From contig CALEPU010000189.1 of assembly GCA_937913075.1 (NCBI GenBank), forward strand, positions 1 through 19,172: a stretch of 19,172 nt of DNA, written 5' to 3'. The number at the start of each line of letters is the position of its first letter. Within the stretch, counting starts at the first letter, position 1. The position numbers and the translations under genes were made by a program. Shown here in pieces: positions 6,727-13,040 of this stretch. The DNA comes from an uncultured Clostridia bacterium (GTDB lineage Bacteria > Bacillota > Clostridia > Christensenellales > CAG-138). Below the pieces are notes generated by a model, which was not told the DNA's origin, made no database searches, and worked only from the letters and a program-made list of their open reading frames with translations.

Positions 6727-7524
6727 ATGTATATAGAGCTGTTTTTGCTTGACAACCTCCTGATGAACCTCCTTATTATGCGGCTTGCGGCGGCGCTGCT
6801 GCACGTTAGCCCCCCGCTGTATCGGCAGATGGCGGCAGTCATATCCGCTGCCGCCTACGCCGCCCTTGCCGCATATTTCAAGCCCGTGCTGGCAGTATTG
6901 CCGCTTCGGGTGCTGCCTCTTATTATGATGACGGCAGCGATGCCCGCAAAAAGCGTGAGAGGCTTTTTGACCTCCGCGCTTTCGATACTGCTTGCAACGC
7001 TTGCCGTCGGCGGACTCGCTTTCTTTATAGCGCTTGCGGGCGAGGGAAGCCTTGACGGCGGATTTATACATGCCGGCGTTGGACTGCGGAAGGCGCTCAT
7101 AATAGCGGCCGCTGCATCCTGCCTGCCGCGAATTGCCCGCAGTATACTGCGGCGAAGGATTAAAAACGGGCTTACAGTGGAGCTTGCGGTGGTTCATCGC
7201 GGTTTGGAGCGGCGCTTCGCCGCGCTTGTCGATACGGGCAACGGCGTTGTTGAGCCCTTGACCGGTCTGCCAGTTGCGGTCGTTCGCTGCCCCGCATTCA
7301 AAAGCTTTGCAGCGCTGCCGATAGAGGTCGCGACAGCCTCGGGCAGATGCGTTTTTTATGCCTTTCGGCCGGATAAAATGAGCGTTGACGGAGTACCCGT
7401 CGCGGGGCTCGTCGCGCTCGCCGAAGGGGCATTCGCCGCCGAAGCTCTGGTTCCGCCGGAGCTTGCGGCGGTCACAGGCGTTAAAAAGGAGGAGCTCCAA
7501 TGCTCAAAGGATTTGCTAAGCTGA
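6727..7524 (+). CDS. spoIIGA: SpoIIGA, membrane aspartic protease that activates pro-sigma-E
   Basis: 265 residues, somewhat shorter than the ~300 usual for the family. It cleaves the pro-sequence from sigma-E in the mother cell after a signal (SpoIIR) from the forespore. The N-terminal ~135 residues hold about five hydrophobic helices (start MYIELFLLDNLLMNLLIMRL, typical for SpoIIGA); the C-terminal domain has LVDTGNGVVEPLTGLPVAVV with the catalytic DTGN at 169-172, the family hallmark. The start at 6727 is chosen because it gives the family-typical N-terminus, although no ribosome binding site precedes it; a leader ORF upstream may supply ribosomes. Its last 25 bp overlap sigE, and the sigE ribosome binding site lies inside it. 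The adjacency to the substrate gene settles the call. Confidence 0.94.
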   Translation: MYIELFLLDNLLMNLLIMRLAAALLHVSPPLYRQMAAVISAAAYAALAAYFKPVLAVLPLRVLPLIMMTAAMPAKSVRGFLTSALSILLATLAVGGLAFFIALAGEGSLDGGFIHAGVGLRKALIIAAAASCLPRIARSILRRRIKNGLTVELAVVHRGLERRFAALVDTGNGVVEPLTGLPVAVVRCPAFKSFAALPIEVATASGRCVFYAFRPDKMSVDGVPVAGLVALAEGAFAAEALVPPELAAVTGVKKEELQCSKDLLS

Positions 7525-8219
7525 TACTGCTGCTTTACGGCAAGCTGCCTGCAAGGCTGAGGGATGGGGGAGAGCTCCATTACCTGGGCTCCGGCGACTC
7601 GCTGCCTCCGCCGCTTTCGCGGGAGGAGGAGTCCGCCTGCCTTAAAGCGCTCAAAAACGGCGACGACAGTGCCAAAACCAAGCTGATAGAGCATAATCTG
7701 AGGCTCGTTGTTTACATTGCCCGCAAGTTTGAAAACACCGGAGTCAATATCGAGGACCTTATCTCTATCGGCGCGATAGGGCTTATCAAGGCGGTCAACA
7801 CCTTCGATCCCGATAAAAACATAAAGCTTGCCACCTACGCCAGCCGTTGTATCGAGAACGAGATACTGATGTACCTGCGTAAGGCTTCGCGCCTTAAAGC
7901 TGAGGTTTCGCTCGACGAGCCCTTAAACGTGGACTGGGACGGCAACGAGCTGCTGCTCTCGGACATTCTCGGCACCGACGAAGACCTTGTATCGAGGAAT
8001 ATCGAGGAGGAGATAGACCGTCAGCTTCTGAGACTGGCACTGGAAAGGCTTTCGGCGCGTGAGAAGCGGATAGTCGAGCTGCGCTTCGGCTTGGGCGGAG
8101 AAAAAGAGTATACGCAAAAACAAGTCGCGGATAAGCTCGGCATTTCACAGAGCTATATCTCGCGGCTCGAAAAGCGCATTATGAAGCAGTTATATAAGGA
8201 AATTCAGGCTATGGAGTGA
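7500..8219 (+). CDS. sigE: RNA polymerase sporulation sigma factor sigma-E (pro-form)
   Basis: 239 residues, the same length as Bacillus subtilis pro-sigma-E and closely alignable. Residues 1-27 are the hydrophobic/basic pro-sequence; the cleavage site expected between His27 and Tyr28 (ELH|YLGSGDSLPPPL) matches the known processing position. Region 2 contains NLRLVVYIARKFENTG, IEDLISIGAIGLIKAVNTFD and KLATYASRCIENEILMYLR; region 4 ends with the helix-turn-helix TQKQVADKLGISQSYISRLEKR. AGGAGG at 7487-7492 is 7 nt before the ATG. It directs early mother-cell gene expression. Unlike in many relatives, sigG does not follow: the next gene is convergent. Confidence 0.98.
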   Translation: MLKGFAKLILLLYGKLPARLRDGGELHYLGSGDSLPPPLSREEESACLKALKNGDDSAKTKLIEHNLRLVVYIARKFENTGVNIEDLISIGAIGLIKAVNTFDPDKNIKLATYASRCIENEILMYLRKASRLKAEVSLDEPLNVDWDGNELLLSDILGTDEDLVSRNIEEEIDRQLLRLALERLSAREKRIVELRFGLGGEKEYTQKQVADKLGISQSYISRLEKRIMKQLYKEIQAME

Positions 8220-8260
8220 GCGGACCGATAGGGAGACGCCCCGGCGATCGACGCTGCGGA

Positions 8261-8277
8261 GCAGGTTCAAAGCCTGC
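8261..8277 (-). other. Small hairpin over a stop codon
   Basis: GCAGG (8261-8265) and CCTGC (8273-8277) can pair around a 7-nt loop that contains the TGA stop (8269-8267) of the ATP-grasp gene. It lies in the 47-bp gap between the convergent sigE and ATP-grasp genes. Weak stem; no U-tract. No other terminator is visible in this gap. Confidence 0.3.
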
Positions 8278-9097
8278 CGATAATATGCTCTGCGTGCAGC
8301 GCTGCCGGGTCTAAATCGGTATAGGTGTAGAGCATTCTCGCGCCGACCGGATCTTCTATCTCGTTGAGCACGGCGCGTCCGCCATCGCGCATTATGTCCA
8401 CGCCTGCATAGTCAATGGGAAGAGCGGCACAGACCGCCTCGACTATATCGAGTTCGTCTTTTTTGAGTGCGCCGAGCGGCACGATCTCTGCTTTCCCGCC
8501 GAGACAGTAGTTGCTGCGAAAATCACCCTCGGATATCCTCTGCATGGCGGCGACAGGTCTGCCCGCAATAACGTAAACGCGCATATCGCGTCCGACTCCC
8601 TCCGCCAAAGGCTGTATTATGCAGCGCGAAATATCATGTGCGGCGCGGTATTTTTGGAACTCCTCGCCGCCTGCGACAAGCTCTACGCCGCTGCCTCCGT
8701 GACCGTCAACGGGCTTAATAACGAAGGGAAAGCCGCAACATGGCGCAAGCCCCGCGGCAAAGTCCAAAGCCCGCACGGTGGGCATCATGGCGACGACGCC
8801 GCCAAGCAGCCTGTGCGTCAGCAGCTTGTCGTTTGCGACCCTTGTCAGCTCGGGAGGGTTGGAGACCGGTACGCCCATCGCCCTAATAACCGAGGCGAGT
8901 CCGGCGTCGCGTGTGCGGTTTATAACAAAAGCCGCCCCTCCGGCCTCGGCGATCCTTGTCTCGGCTCCGCCGCCGTCAGTCAAAAGCAAGCGCGCCTCGA
9001 ACCCTTGGGAGGCGCACGCCGAAACGTACTTATCTATAAGGAAGCCGTTCCTTTCGGCGTCCTCAGCCGAATACAAAATAAAGACCTTGTTGTTCAT
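8267..9097 (-). CDS. RimK-like ATP-grasp ligase, second of a pair
   Basis: 276 residues. ATP-grasp ligases join a carboxylate to an amine or thiol through an acyl-phosphate. N-terminal Rossmann-like part (KVFILYSAEDAERNGF), then ATP-grasp core: Lys91 (NDK), Lys128 with glycine loop KPVDGHGGSG (128-137), Arg173, the RimK-type GDFRSN (191-196), metal ligand Asp234 (AGVDIM) and Glu246. The usual metal-binding ExN is NEIED here, so the third ligand is altered. It is related to the ATP-grasp gene just upstream (36% or less by eye), same strand, 76 bp away. ATG 9097 gives a natural N-terminus but has no ribosome binding site; three 11-bp tandem repeats occupy that position. Substrate unknown; peptide or amino-acid ligation is likely. 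Confidence 0.85.
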   Translation of the reverse strand: MNNKVFILYSAEDAERNGFLIDKYVSACASQGFEARLLLTDGGGAETRIAEAGGAAFVINRTRDAGLASVIRAMGVPVSNPPELTRVANDKLLTHRLLGGVVAMMPTVRALDFAAGLAPCCGFPFVIKPVDGHGGSGVELVAGGEEFQKYRAAHDISRCIIQPLAEGVGRDMRVYVIAGRPVAAMQRISEGDFRSNYCLGGKAEIVPLGALKKDELDIVEAVCAALPIDYAGVDIMRDGGRAVLNEIEDPVGARMLYTYTDLDPAALHAEHIIGRL

Positions 9098-9098
9098 T

Positions 9099-9131
9099 TA
9101 AGACCAAAGTAAGACCAAAGTAAGACCAAAG
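9099..9131. repeat. Three perfect tandem copies of an 11-bp unit
   Basis: TAAGACCAAAG is repeated without change at 9099-9109, 9110-9120 and 9121-9131, directly before the start codon of the downstream ATP-grasp gene. The unit length is about one helical turn. It replaces the place where a ribosome binding site should be. It could be a slippage-made variable tract or a protein-binding array. Confidence 0.9.
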
Positions 9132-9158
9132 CATGGAAAGAATAATCAAAAGCAGATC

Positions 9159-9181
9159 GCGCATGATGCCTTATCATGCGC
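9159..9181 (-). terminator. Hairpin at the end of the first ATP-grasp gene
   Basis: Perfect 9-bp inverted repeat GCGCATGAT (9159-9167), 5-nt loop, ATCATGCGC (9173-9181). The TGA stop codon (9176-9174) lies in the 5' arm on the minus strand; TTTT follows only about 8 nt after the stem. It may partly terminate transcription or protect the upstream mRNA, lowering expression of the next ATP-grasp gene. Confidence 0.5.
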
Positions 9182-10085
9182 CGCGCTTGATACACTCGAC
9201 TATATGACCCATTATCGCCTCCGCCGCGTTCACTCCCGTGCAGTCGAAAATGGACTTGAAATGCGCGTTGGAGTTGACCTCGCAGAGTATGGGGCTGCCG
9301 TCCTCGCCGAACAGCAGATCCACTCCGCAGAAATCGAGCCCCAGAAGCTCTGCCGTGCGCACGGCAAGCGCTTCCTCCTCGAGAGAGGGAGCATGCGGCT
9401 GCATGGAGCCGCCGTTTGAAATGTTGGCACGGAAATCACCGTGCTCGTTATAGCGCAGCATGGCGGCAATGACCCTGCCGCCGACTACGTTGAGACGCAG
9501 ATCCCTGCCGAAGCTTGAAGCGATAAACCTTTGGAATATGAGCTTTTTGCCGCCTATCCTCGAAAGCAGCGCTCTCGCCTCGCCGCTTGTTCGGCAGAGG
9601 TATACCTGCTGACCGAAGGAGCCGTAGACCTCCTTCACCACAAGAGGAGCGCCAAGCAGCTCGAACATCCTGTCGACGAAAGCAGTGTCGGTATAGCCAA
9701 TGTTCTCATAGGTGAAGGGTGCGCTGTAAGTCTGCGGCATGGGGACCTTGCCCGCAAGAAAAGCGTGCATCAAAGACTTGTCGTCGCAGAGCTCTATGGC
9801 TCTTGCGGTGTTGAAGAGCCGCAGACCGTACCTTTCAAGCTGCTCCGCAAGGCGAATGTCCTTGTCGTAAAACAGCACGAAATCCGGCGTCCGCGTAATT
9901 GGCTTGCCGCACAGCGTAATATTCGGCTCGCCGTCGGTAAGGCTCGGCGTGAGCTCGTCGTTGGCATAGACTTCAAGCTCTGTGCCGTACCTTTCCGCAG
10001 CGGCGGAAAACCAGCCGTACAGCTCGCTGAATTTTTGAGTGTTAAGAAAGCGGTTGACAACCAACCAGCCGTATTTTGCTTCCAT
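9174..10085 (-). CDS. RimK-like ATP-grasp ligase, first of a pair
   Basis: 303 residues from ATG 10085 (MEAKYGWLVVNRFLNTQKFS). A longer frame from TTG 10127 would overlap the preceding gene and adds residues unlike the family start, so it was not used. ATP-grasp features: Lys103 (CDDKS), Lys151 with KEVYGSFGQQV, RDLRLNVVGG around 194-203, RimK-type GDFRANISNGG (216-226), metal ligands Asp256 (CGVDLL), Glu269 and Asn271 (CEVNSNAHF). All catalytic residues are present. RimK relatives add glutamate to ribosomal protein S6 or build short peptides; LysX relatives modify amino-acid carriers. No small acidic precursor or carrier gene is visible nearby. It follows the DUF695 gene by 13 bp with a weak ribosome binding site, so translation is probably coupled. 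Confidence 0.87.
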   Translation of the reverse strand: MEAKYGWLVVNRFLNTQKFSELYGWFSAAAERYGTELEVYANDELTPSLTDGEPNITLCGKPITRTPDFVLFYDKDIRLAEQLERYGLRLFNTARAIELCDDKSLMHAFLAGKVPMPQTYSAPFTYENIGYTDTAFVDRMFELLGAPLVVKEVYGSFGQQVYLCRTSGEARALLSRIGGKKLIFQRFIASSFGRDLRLNVVGGRVIAAMLRYNEHGDFRANISNGGSMQPHAPSLEEEALAVRTAELLGLDFCGVDLLFGEDGSPILCEVNSNAHFKSIFDCTGVNAAEAIMGHIVECIKRGA

Positions 10086-10098
10086 TGGGATTACCGTT

Positions 10099-10845
10099 TT
10101 ATCGTTTGGAGATATTCTTGGGAACAATAGCGCAGTCCCAATAGGCGAGACGCCCCTCCATCCTTTGCGCTATGCGTATCGCCCTTATCGTCACGGAGTC
10201 GATATCGGCAAGCTCAAGGGTCGATATGCGGTGCAGAGTTGCGCCATAGGGCAGCTCGAGCTCGCTGCGCTCCTCCGGCGTGCCTATTGCATAGCCCGCC
10301 TGACGCGCCGCCTCCTCGAACATCAGCCGGTGCTGCTCGGTTTTGAAAAACACATGCAGATTGATCCTGCGTGCAGCCTCTGTCGCGTCGCCGTTAGCGC
10401 GGTATTTTGCTATGACCTCGCGGTTGCGGACGGTCTGATACTTCGCCTCGTCGGGGTAGAGCAGCTTGAAGTAAGTAGTCCACTCCGCCTCGCGCTTGCC
10501 TGCCACCTTGCAGACAAGCTTCCTTTCTTTTTCGGCTATGGCGCGTAAAATGTCGTATTGCTCCTTGCCCGGCACGTAAAAATAATACTGCCGTGTATTG
10601 CCCGCCTGCACAAAGCCCGCGGCAGGCTGACCGAGCTTACGGACGCATTTTGCTCCAAGCGCCTCGATGCGCTTGATATCGGTCTCTGTCAGCTCGTCCC
10701 TGCCCTCCGCCTCACAGCAAAAGTAGCAGAGTATCGGCAGCTTGGGATCGGGCGCGGAGCGATAGAGCTCAAGCTCCACTCCGAAAAGCGCCGCCCTGCC
10801 GTCAAGCCGCCAGTTGTATTCGAGCCATGTCGATTGCTTTGCCAT
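10099..10845 (-). CDS. DUF695 plus RraB-like domain protein
   Basis: 248 residues from ATG 10845, preceded by GGAGG (10850-10854); a TTG 21 bp further up has no such signal. The N-terminal ~130 residues (start STWLEYNWRLDGRAALFGVELEL in two parts around Trp, with GFVQAGNTRQYYFYV near 95-110) resemble DUF695; the C-terminal ~100 residues (YRANGDATEAARRINLHVFF, then EEAARQAGYA) resemble RraB/DUF1260, a family named after an E. coli inhibitor of RNase E. The function of the fused form is unknown. It sits 48 bp after alaS and 13 bp before an ATP-grasp gene, so it probably shares their transcript. The domain call is from remembered family patterns and is moderately secure. Confidence 0.72.
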   Translation of the reverse strand: MAKQSTWLEYNWRLDGRAALFGVELELYRSAPDPKLPILCYFCCEAEGRDELTETDIKRIEALGAKCVRKLGQPAAGFVQAGNTRQYYFYVPGKEQYDILRAIAEKERKLVCKVAGKREAEWTTYFKLLYPDEAKYQTVRNREVIAKYRANGDATEAARRINLHVFFKTEQHRLMFEEAARQAGYAIGTPEERSELELPYGATLHRISTLELADIDSVTIRAIRIAQRMEGRLAYWDCAIVPKNISKR

Positions 10846-10882
10846 AAAACCTCCGGAGAAAACCAACGAATTCCTCGCATGA

Positions 10883-10895
10883 AAGGCGAAGCCTT
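10883..10895 (-). other. Small hairpin over the alaS stop codon
   Basis: AAGGC (10883-10887), GAA, GCCTT (10891-10895). On the minus strand the TAA stop (10896-10894) supplies the first two bases of the stem. No U-tract; too weak to be a terminator, consistent with read-through into the DUF695 gene. Confidence 0.35.
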
Positions 10896-12684
10896 ATTCG
10901 AGTACCGCCTTTATCCTTCTGACGCCGGAAGAGGAAGCCTCTTCCTTCTTTATTTTAAAGGTGCCGAGCTCGCCGGTCCTTGCCGCGTGCGGACCGCCGC
11001 AGATCTCGCAGGAGTACTCGCCCATGGTATAGACCTTGACCTTCTCGCCGTATTTATTCTCAAACAGACCTATCGCGCCCTTCGCCTTTGCCTCGGGCAC
11101 GGTCATCTCCTCGCAGGTTATGGTAACGTCGGCGGCTATCGCCTCATTGACGAGCTTTTCGACCTCCGCAAGCTCCTCGGGGGTCACCTTACGGGGGAAC
11201 GAGAAGTCGAACCTCAGACGCTCTGCGGTGATGTTGGAGCCCCTTTGCGCTACGTTCTCGTCGTTCAAAACCTTTCTGAGAGCAGCCTGCAAAAGATGCG
11301 TCGCGGTGTGCAGCCTCGCGGTCGCCTCGGACGCGTCGGCAAGACCACCCTTGAACTTCTGCTCGGCGCCCGCCTTGCTCTTTGCCTGATGCTCGGCAAA
11401 CGCGGCGCGGAAGCCCTCGATATCGACGGAAAGCCCGTTCTCCTTGGCAAGCTCCTCCGTGAACTCTATCGGGAAGCCGAACGTGTCGAAAAGATGGAAC
11501 GCCGTAACGCCGTCGATAACACCGTCCTTAAAGCCGCCCTTTATCCGCTCGAACTCCTTGGTACCCTGCGTGAGCGCGCGCTGGAACTTCTTTTCCTCGG
11601 CGTCGAGCTCGTTTATTATGCGCTCGCGGTTGGAGTTAAGCTCGGGATAAACGTCTCCGTAGGTCGATATCACCGCATCGGCGACCTTCGAGAGCGAAAG
11701 CTCCGGCATGCCGAGCTGCATTGCGTATCTTAAAGCGCGGCGGATTATCCTGCGGAGTATGTAGCCCTGATCGACGTTCGAAGGAGTGACTCCGCGCGGA
11801 TCGCCCAGCATAAAGGTCGCGGTGCGCATATGGTCGGCTATTATGCGGAAGGCTTTTGTCACAGCCTCGCCTTCGCGGTACTGCTTGCCCGAAAGCTCGG
11901 CTATCCTGTTTAATATGCCCGTGAAGGCGTCGGTATCGTATACGCTCTCAACGCCCTGCAAGGTGGCGACGGTGCGCTCCAAGCCCATGCCGGTATCCAC
12001 GTTCTTCTGTGCGAGAGGCTCGTATTTGCCTTCTGCGGTCTTGTTGTACTGCATGAAAACGTCATTCCAGATCTCAAGATATTTGCCGCAGTGACAGCCT
12101 GGGAAGCAGCCCTCGCCGCAGGGCTCCTTGCCCGTATCGATAAACATTTCGGTATCGGGACCGCAGGGACCGGTCTGACCGGCGGGGCCCCACCAGTTGT
12201 GCTCCCTGCCGAGGTAATAAATGTGGGAGGGATCGACGCCCATTTCGACCCAGCGGTCGTGCGCCTCGGTGTCACGCGGCAGCTCGCCCTCGCCCGCAAA
12301 GCAGGTGAAATAGAGCTTGTCGGGATCTATGCCGAGCCATTCCTTGCCTGTAAGGAACTCCCAGCTCCACGCAATAGCTTCCTTTTTAAAATAGTCGCCG
12401 AGGGACCAGTTGCCGAGCATCTCGAAGAATGTGCAGTGCGAGGCGTCGCCCACCTCGTCTATATCGCCCGTGCGGACGCACTTCTGCACGTCTGTCAGGC
12501 GATTGCCGGCAGGGTGCTTTGCGCCTAAAAGATAAGGCACCAACGGATGCATGCCCGCCATTGTGAAGAGGGCGGTCGGGTCGTTCTCGGGTACGAGTGA
12601 GGCGGAGGAGATCACTGCGTGACCTCTCTCGGCAAAAAAGCGCAGATAAAGCTCGCGGAGCTCGGCGGTTGTAAGCTGTTTCAT
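10894..12684 (-). CDS. alaS: Alanyl-tRNA synthetase, short form without C-Ala domain
   Basis: 596 residues against about 870-880 for ordinary bacterial AlaRS. It charges tRNA-Ala with alanine. Aminoacylation domain with class II motifs (TALFTMAGMHPLVPYLLG, CVRTGDIDEVG, THCTFFEMLGNWSLGDYFKK-like block, NVDTGMGLERT), tRNA-recognition middle domain (GYILRRIIRRALRY), and the complete editing domain with zinc ligands HTATH and CGGPH and the terminal GVRRIKA motif. It ends right there, where other AlaRS continue into the coiled-coil and C-Ala (DHHA1) domain. The next gene starts 48 bp later in an unrelated reading, so this is not a frameshift. ATG 12684 has AAGGAG upstream. It heads a probable four-gene unit and is transcribed from its own strong promoter; the ~50-nt leader is too short for a T-box. 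Confidence 0.97.
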   Translation of the reverse strand: MKQLTTAELRELYLRFFAERGHAVISSASLVPENDPTALFTMAGMHPLVPYLLGAKHPAGNRLTDVQKCVRTGDIDEVGDASHCTFFEMLGNWSLGDYFKKEAIAWSWEFLTGKEWLGIDPDKLYFTCFAGEGELPRDTEAHDRWVEMGVDPSHIYYLGREHNWWGPAGQTGPCGPDTEMFIDTGKEPCGEGCFPGCHCGKYLEIWNDVFMQYNKTAEGKYEPLAQKNVDTGMGLERTVATLQGVESVYDTDAFTGILNRIAELSGKQYREGEAVTKAFRIIADHMRTATFMLGDPRGVTPSNVDQGYILRRIIRRALRYAMQLGMPELSLSKVADAVISTYGDVYPELNSNRERIINELDAEEKKFQRALTQGTKEFERIKGGFKDGVIDGVTAFHLFDTFGFPIEFTEELAKENGLSVDIEGFRAAFAEHQAKSKAGAEQKFKGGLADASEATARLHTATHLLQAALRKVLNDENVAQRGSNITAERLRFDFSFPRKVTPEELAEVEKLVNEAIAADVTITCEEMTVPEAKAKGAIGLFENKYGEKVKVYTMGEYSCEICGGPHAARTGELGTFKIKKEEASSSGVRRIKAVLE

Positions 12685-12699
12685 ATTACTCCTTTTTAT

Positions 12700-12719
12700 G
12701 ACGTCCCGAAGGAGACGCC
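12700..12719 (-). other. Hairpin in the alaS leader
   Basis: On the minus strand GGCGTCTC, loop CTTC, GGGACGTC gives 8 pairs with two G-U pairs, starting about 17 nt after the expected transcription start and ending about 15 nt before ATG. No U-tract. It may affect translation start; no riboswitch or T-box features accompany it. Confidence 0.4.
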
Positions 12720-12731
12720 GTATTGCAATAC
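12720..12731. promoter_or_regulatory. Perfect 12-bp palindrome near the alaS transcription start
   Basis: GTATTGCAATAC is fully self-complementary and lies 11 bp downstream of the alaS -10, about +5 to +16. The position suits a repressor site; the cognate protein is unknown and the match may be fortuitous. Confidence 0.4.
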
Positions 12732-12742
12732 AAATTCAGCCT

Positions 12743-12772
12743 ATTATATCCCATGCGGTGGGGCTTTGTCAA
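12743..12772 (-). promoter_or_regulatory. Sigma-A promoter of the alaS operon
   Basis: Minus strand: perfect TTGACA (12772-12767), 18-bp spacer, perfect TATAAT (12748-12743). Transcription should start near 12736, giving a leader of about 50 nt. Confidence 0.88.
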
Positions 12773-12899
12773 ATGCCGGCGGATAAATCTCGCTCTCGCG
12801 CACAGTCGGTCTTGTTCTGCAACTTCGCAAAATTTCAACAAAAAGCAATTTACAAGACCCGAAATTCAGCCCGCCTTAATATTGTCCGAAATGTGACGC
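12773..12899. other. Non-coding stretch between divergent promoters, nothing recognised
   Basis: No convincing ORF, RNA gene, riboswitch or operator is visible here. It becomes more A/T-rich towards the promoter of the large secreted protein. Confidence 0.4.
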
Positions 12900-12950
12900 A
12901 AAATCAAAAACTGGTTTCGTGCGAACATAATATACAATTTTTTTGATTTT
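12900..12950 (+). promoter_or_regulatory. Inverted repeat and UP-like A/T tract upstream of the large surface-protein promoter
   Basis: AAAATCAAAAA (12900-12910) and its exact complement TTTTTGATTTT (12940-12950) form a perfect 11-bp inverted repeat 29 bp apart. The right arm and its flanking T-run end only 3-5 bp before the -35 (12956), the position where A/T-rich UP elements contact the RNA polymerase alpha subunits. It could alternatively be a regulator site. Confidence 0.45.
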
Positions 12951-12955
12951 TGGTA

Positions 12956-12984
12956 TGGACAATATATGCTTTTGTTGGTAGAAT
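12956..12984 (+). promoter_or_regulatory. Sigma-A promoter of the 2028-residue secreted protein
   Basis: TGGACA (12956-12961), 17-bp spacer, TAGAAT (12979-12984). Transcription is expected to start near 12991, giving a 50-nt leader. Confidence 0.75.
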
Positions 12985-12990
12985 AGATTG

Positions 12991-13012
12991 AATGAGAGTA
13001 CCATCTCTTATT
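12991..13012 (+). other. 5'-terminal mRNA hairpin
   Basis: AATGAGAG (12991-12998), loop TACCAT, CTCTTATT (13005-13012): 8 pairs with one G-U. It would begin at or within a few bases of the transcription start, a placement known to slow 5'-end mRNA decay. The ribosome binding site AGGAGG (13025-13030) is left free, 10 nt before ATG. Confidence 0.5.
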
Positions 13013-13040
13013 TATATCTTATATAGGAGGATTAAAACCA

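Noticed and set aside
9099..9131. CRISPR array
   Set aside because: The repeats are 11 bp and directly adjacent without spacers; no cas genes are present.
10086..10127. Upstream TTG start for the first ATP-grasp gene
   Set aside because: No ribosome binding site, overlaps the preceding gene, and the family-like N-terminus begins at ATG 10085.
10846..10866. Upstream TTG start for the DUF695 gene
   Set aside because: The GGAGG signal lies within this stretch and serves ATG 10845.
10558..11733. Plus-strand open frame of 391 codons across alaS and the DUF695 gene
   Set aside because: It spans two confidently called minus-strand genes and looks like non-coding complement.
10894..12684. Frameshifted or truncated alaS pseudogene
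   Set aside because: All catalytic and editing motifs are intact, the frame ends cleanly after GVRRIKA and another gene follows at once; no C-Ala remnant is seen.
12685..12736. T-box riboswitch before alaS
   Set aside because: The predicted leader is only about 50 nt and contains no T-box sequence or specifier stem.
12698..12946. Possible 82-codon gene in the intergenic region
   Set aside because: Overlaps the alaS promoter and leader, has no good ribosome binding site, and the composition is non-coding.
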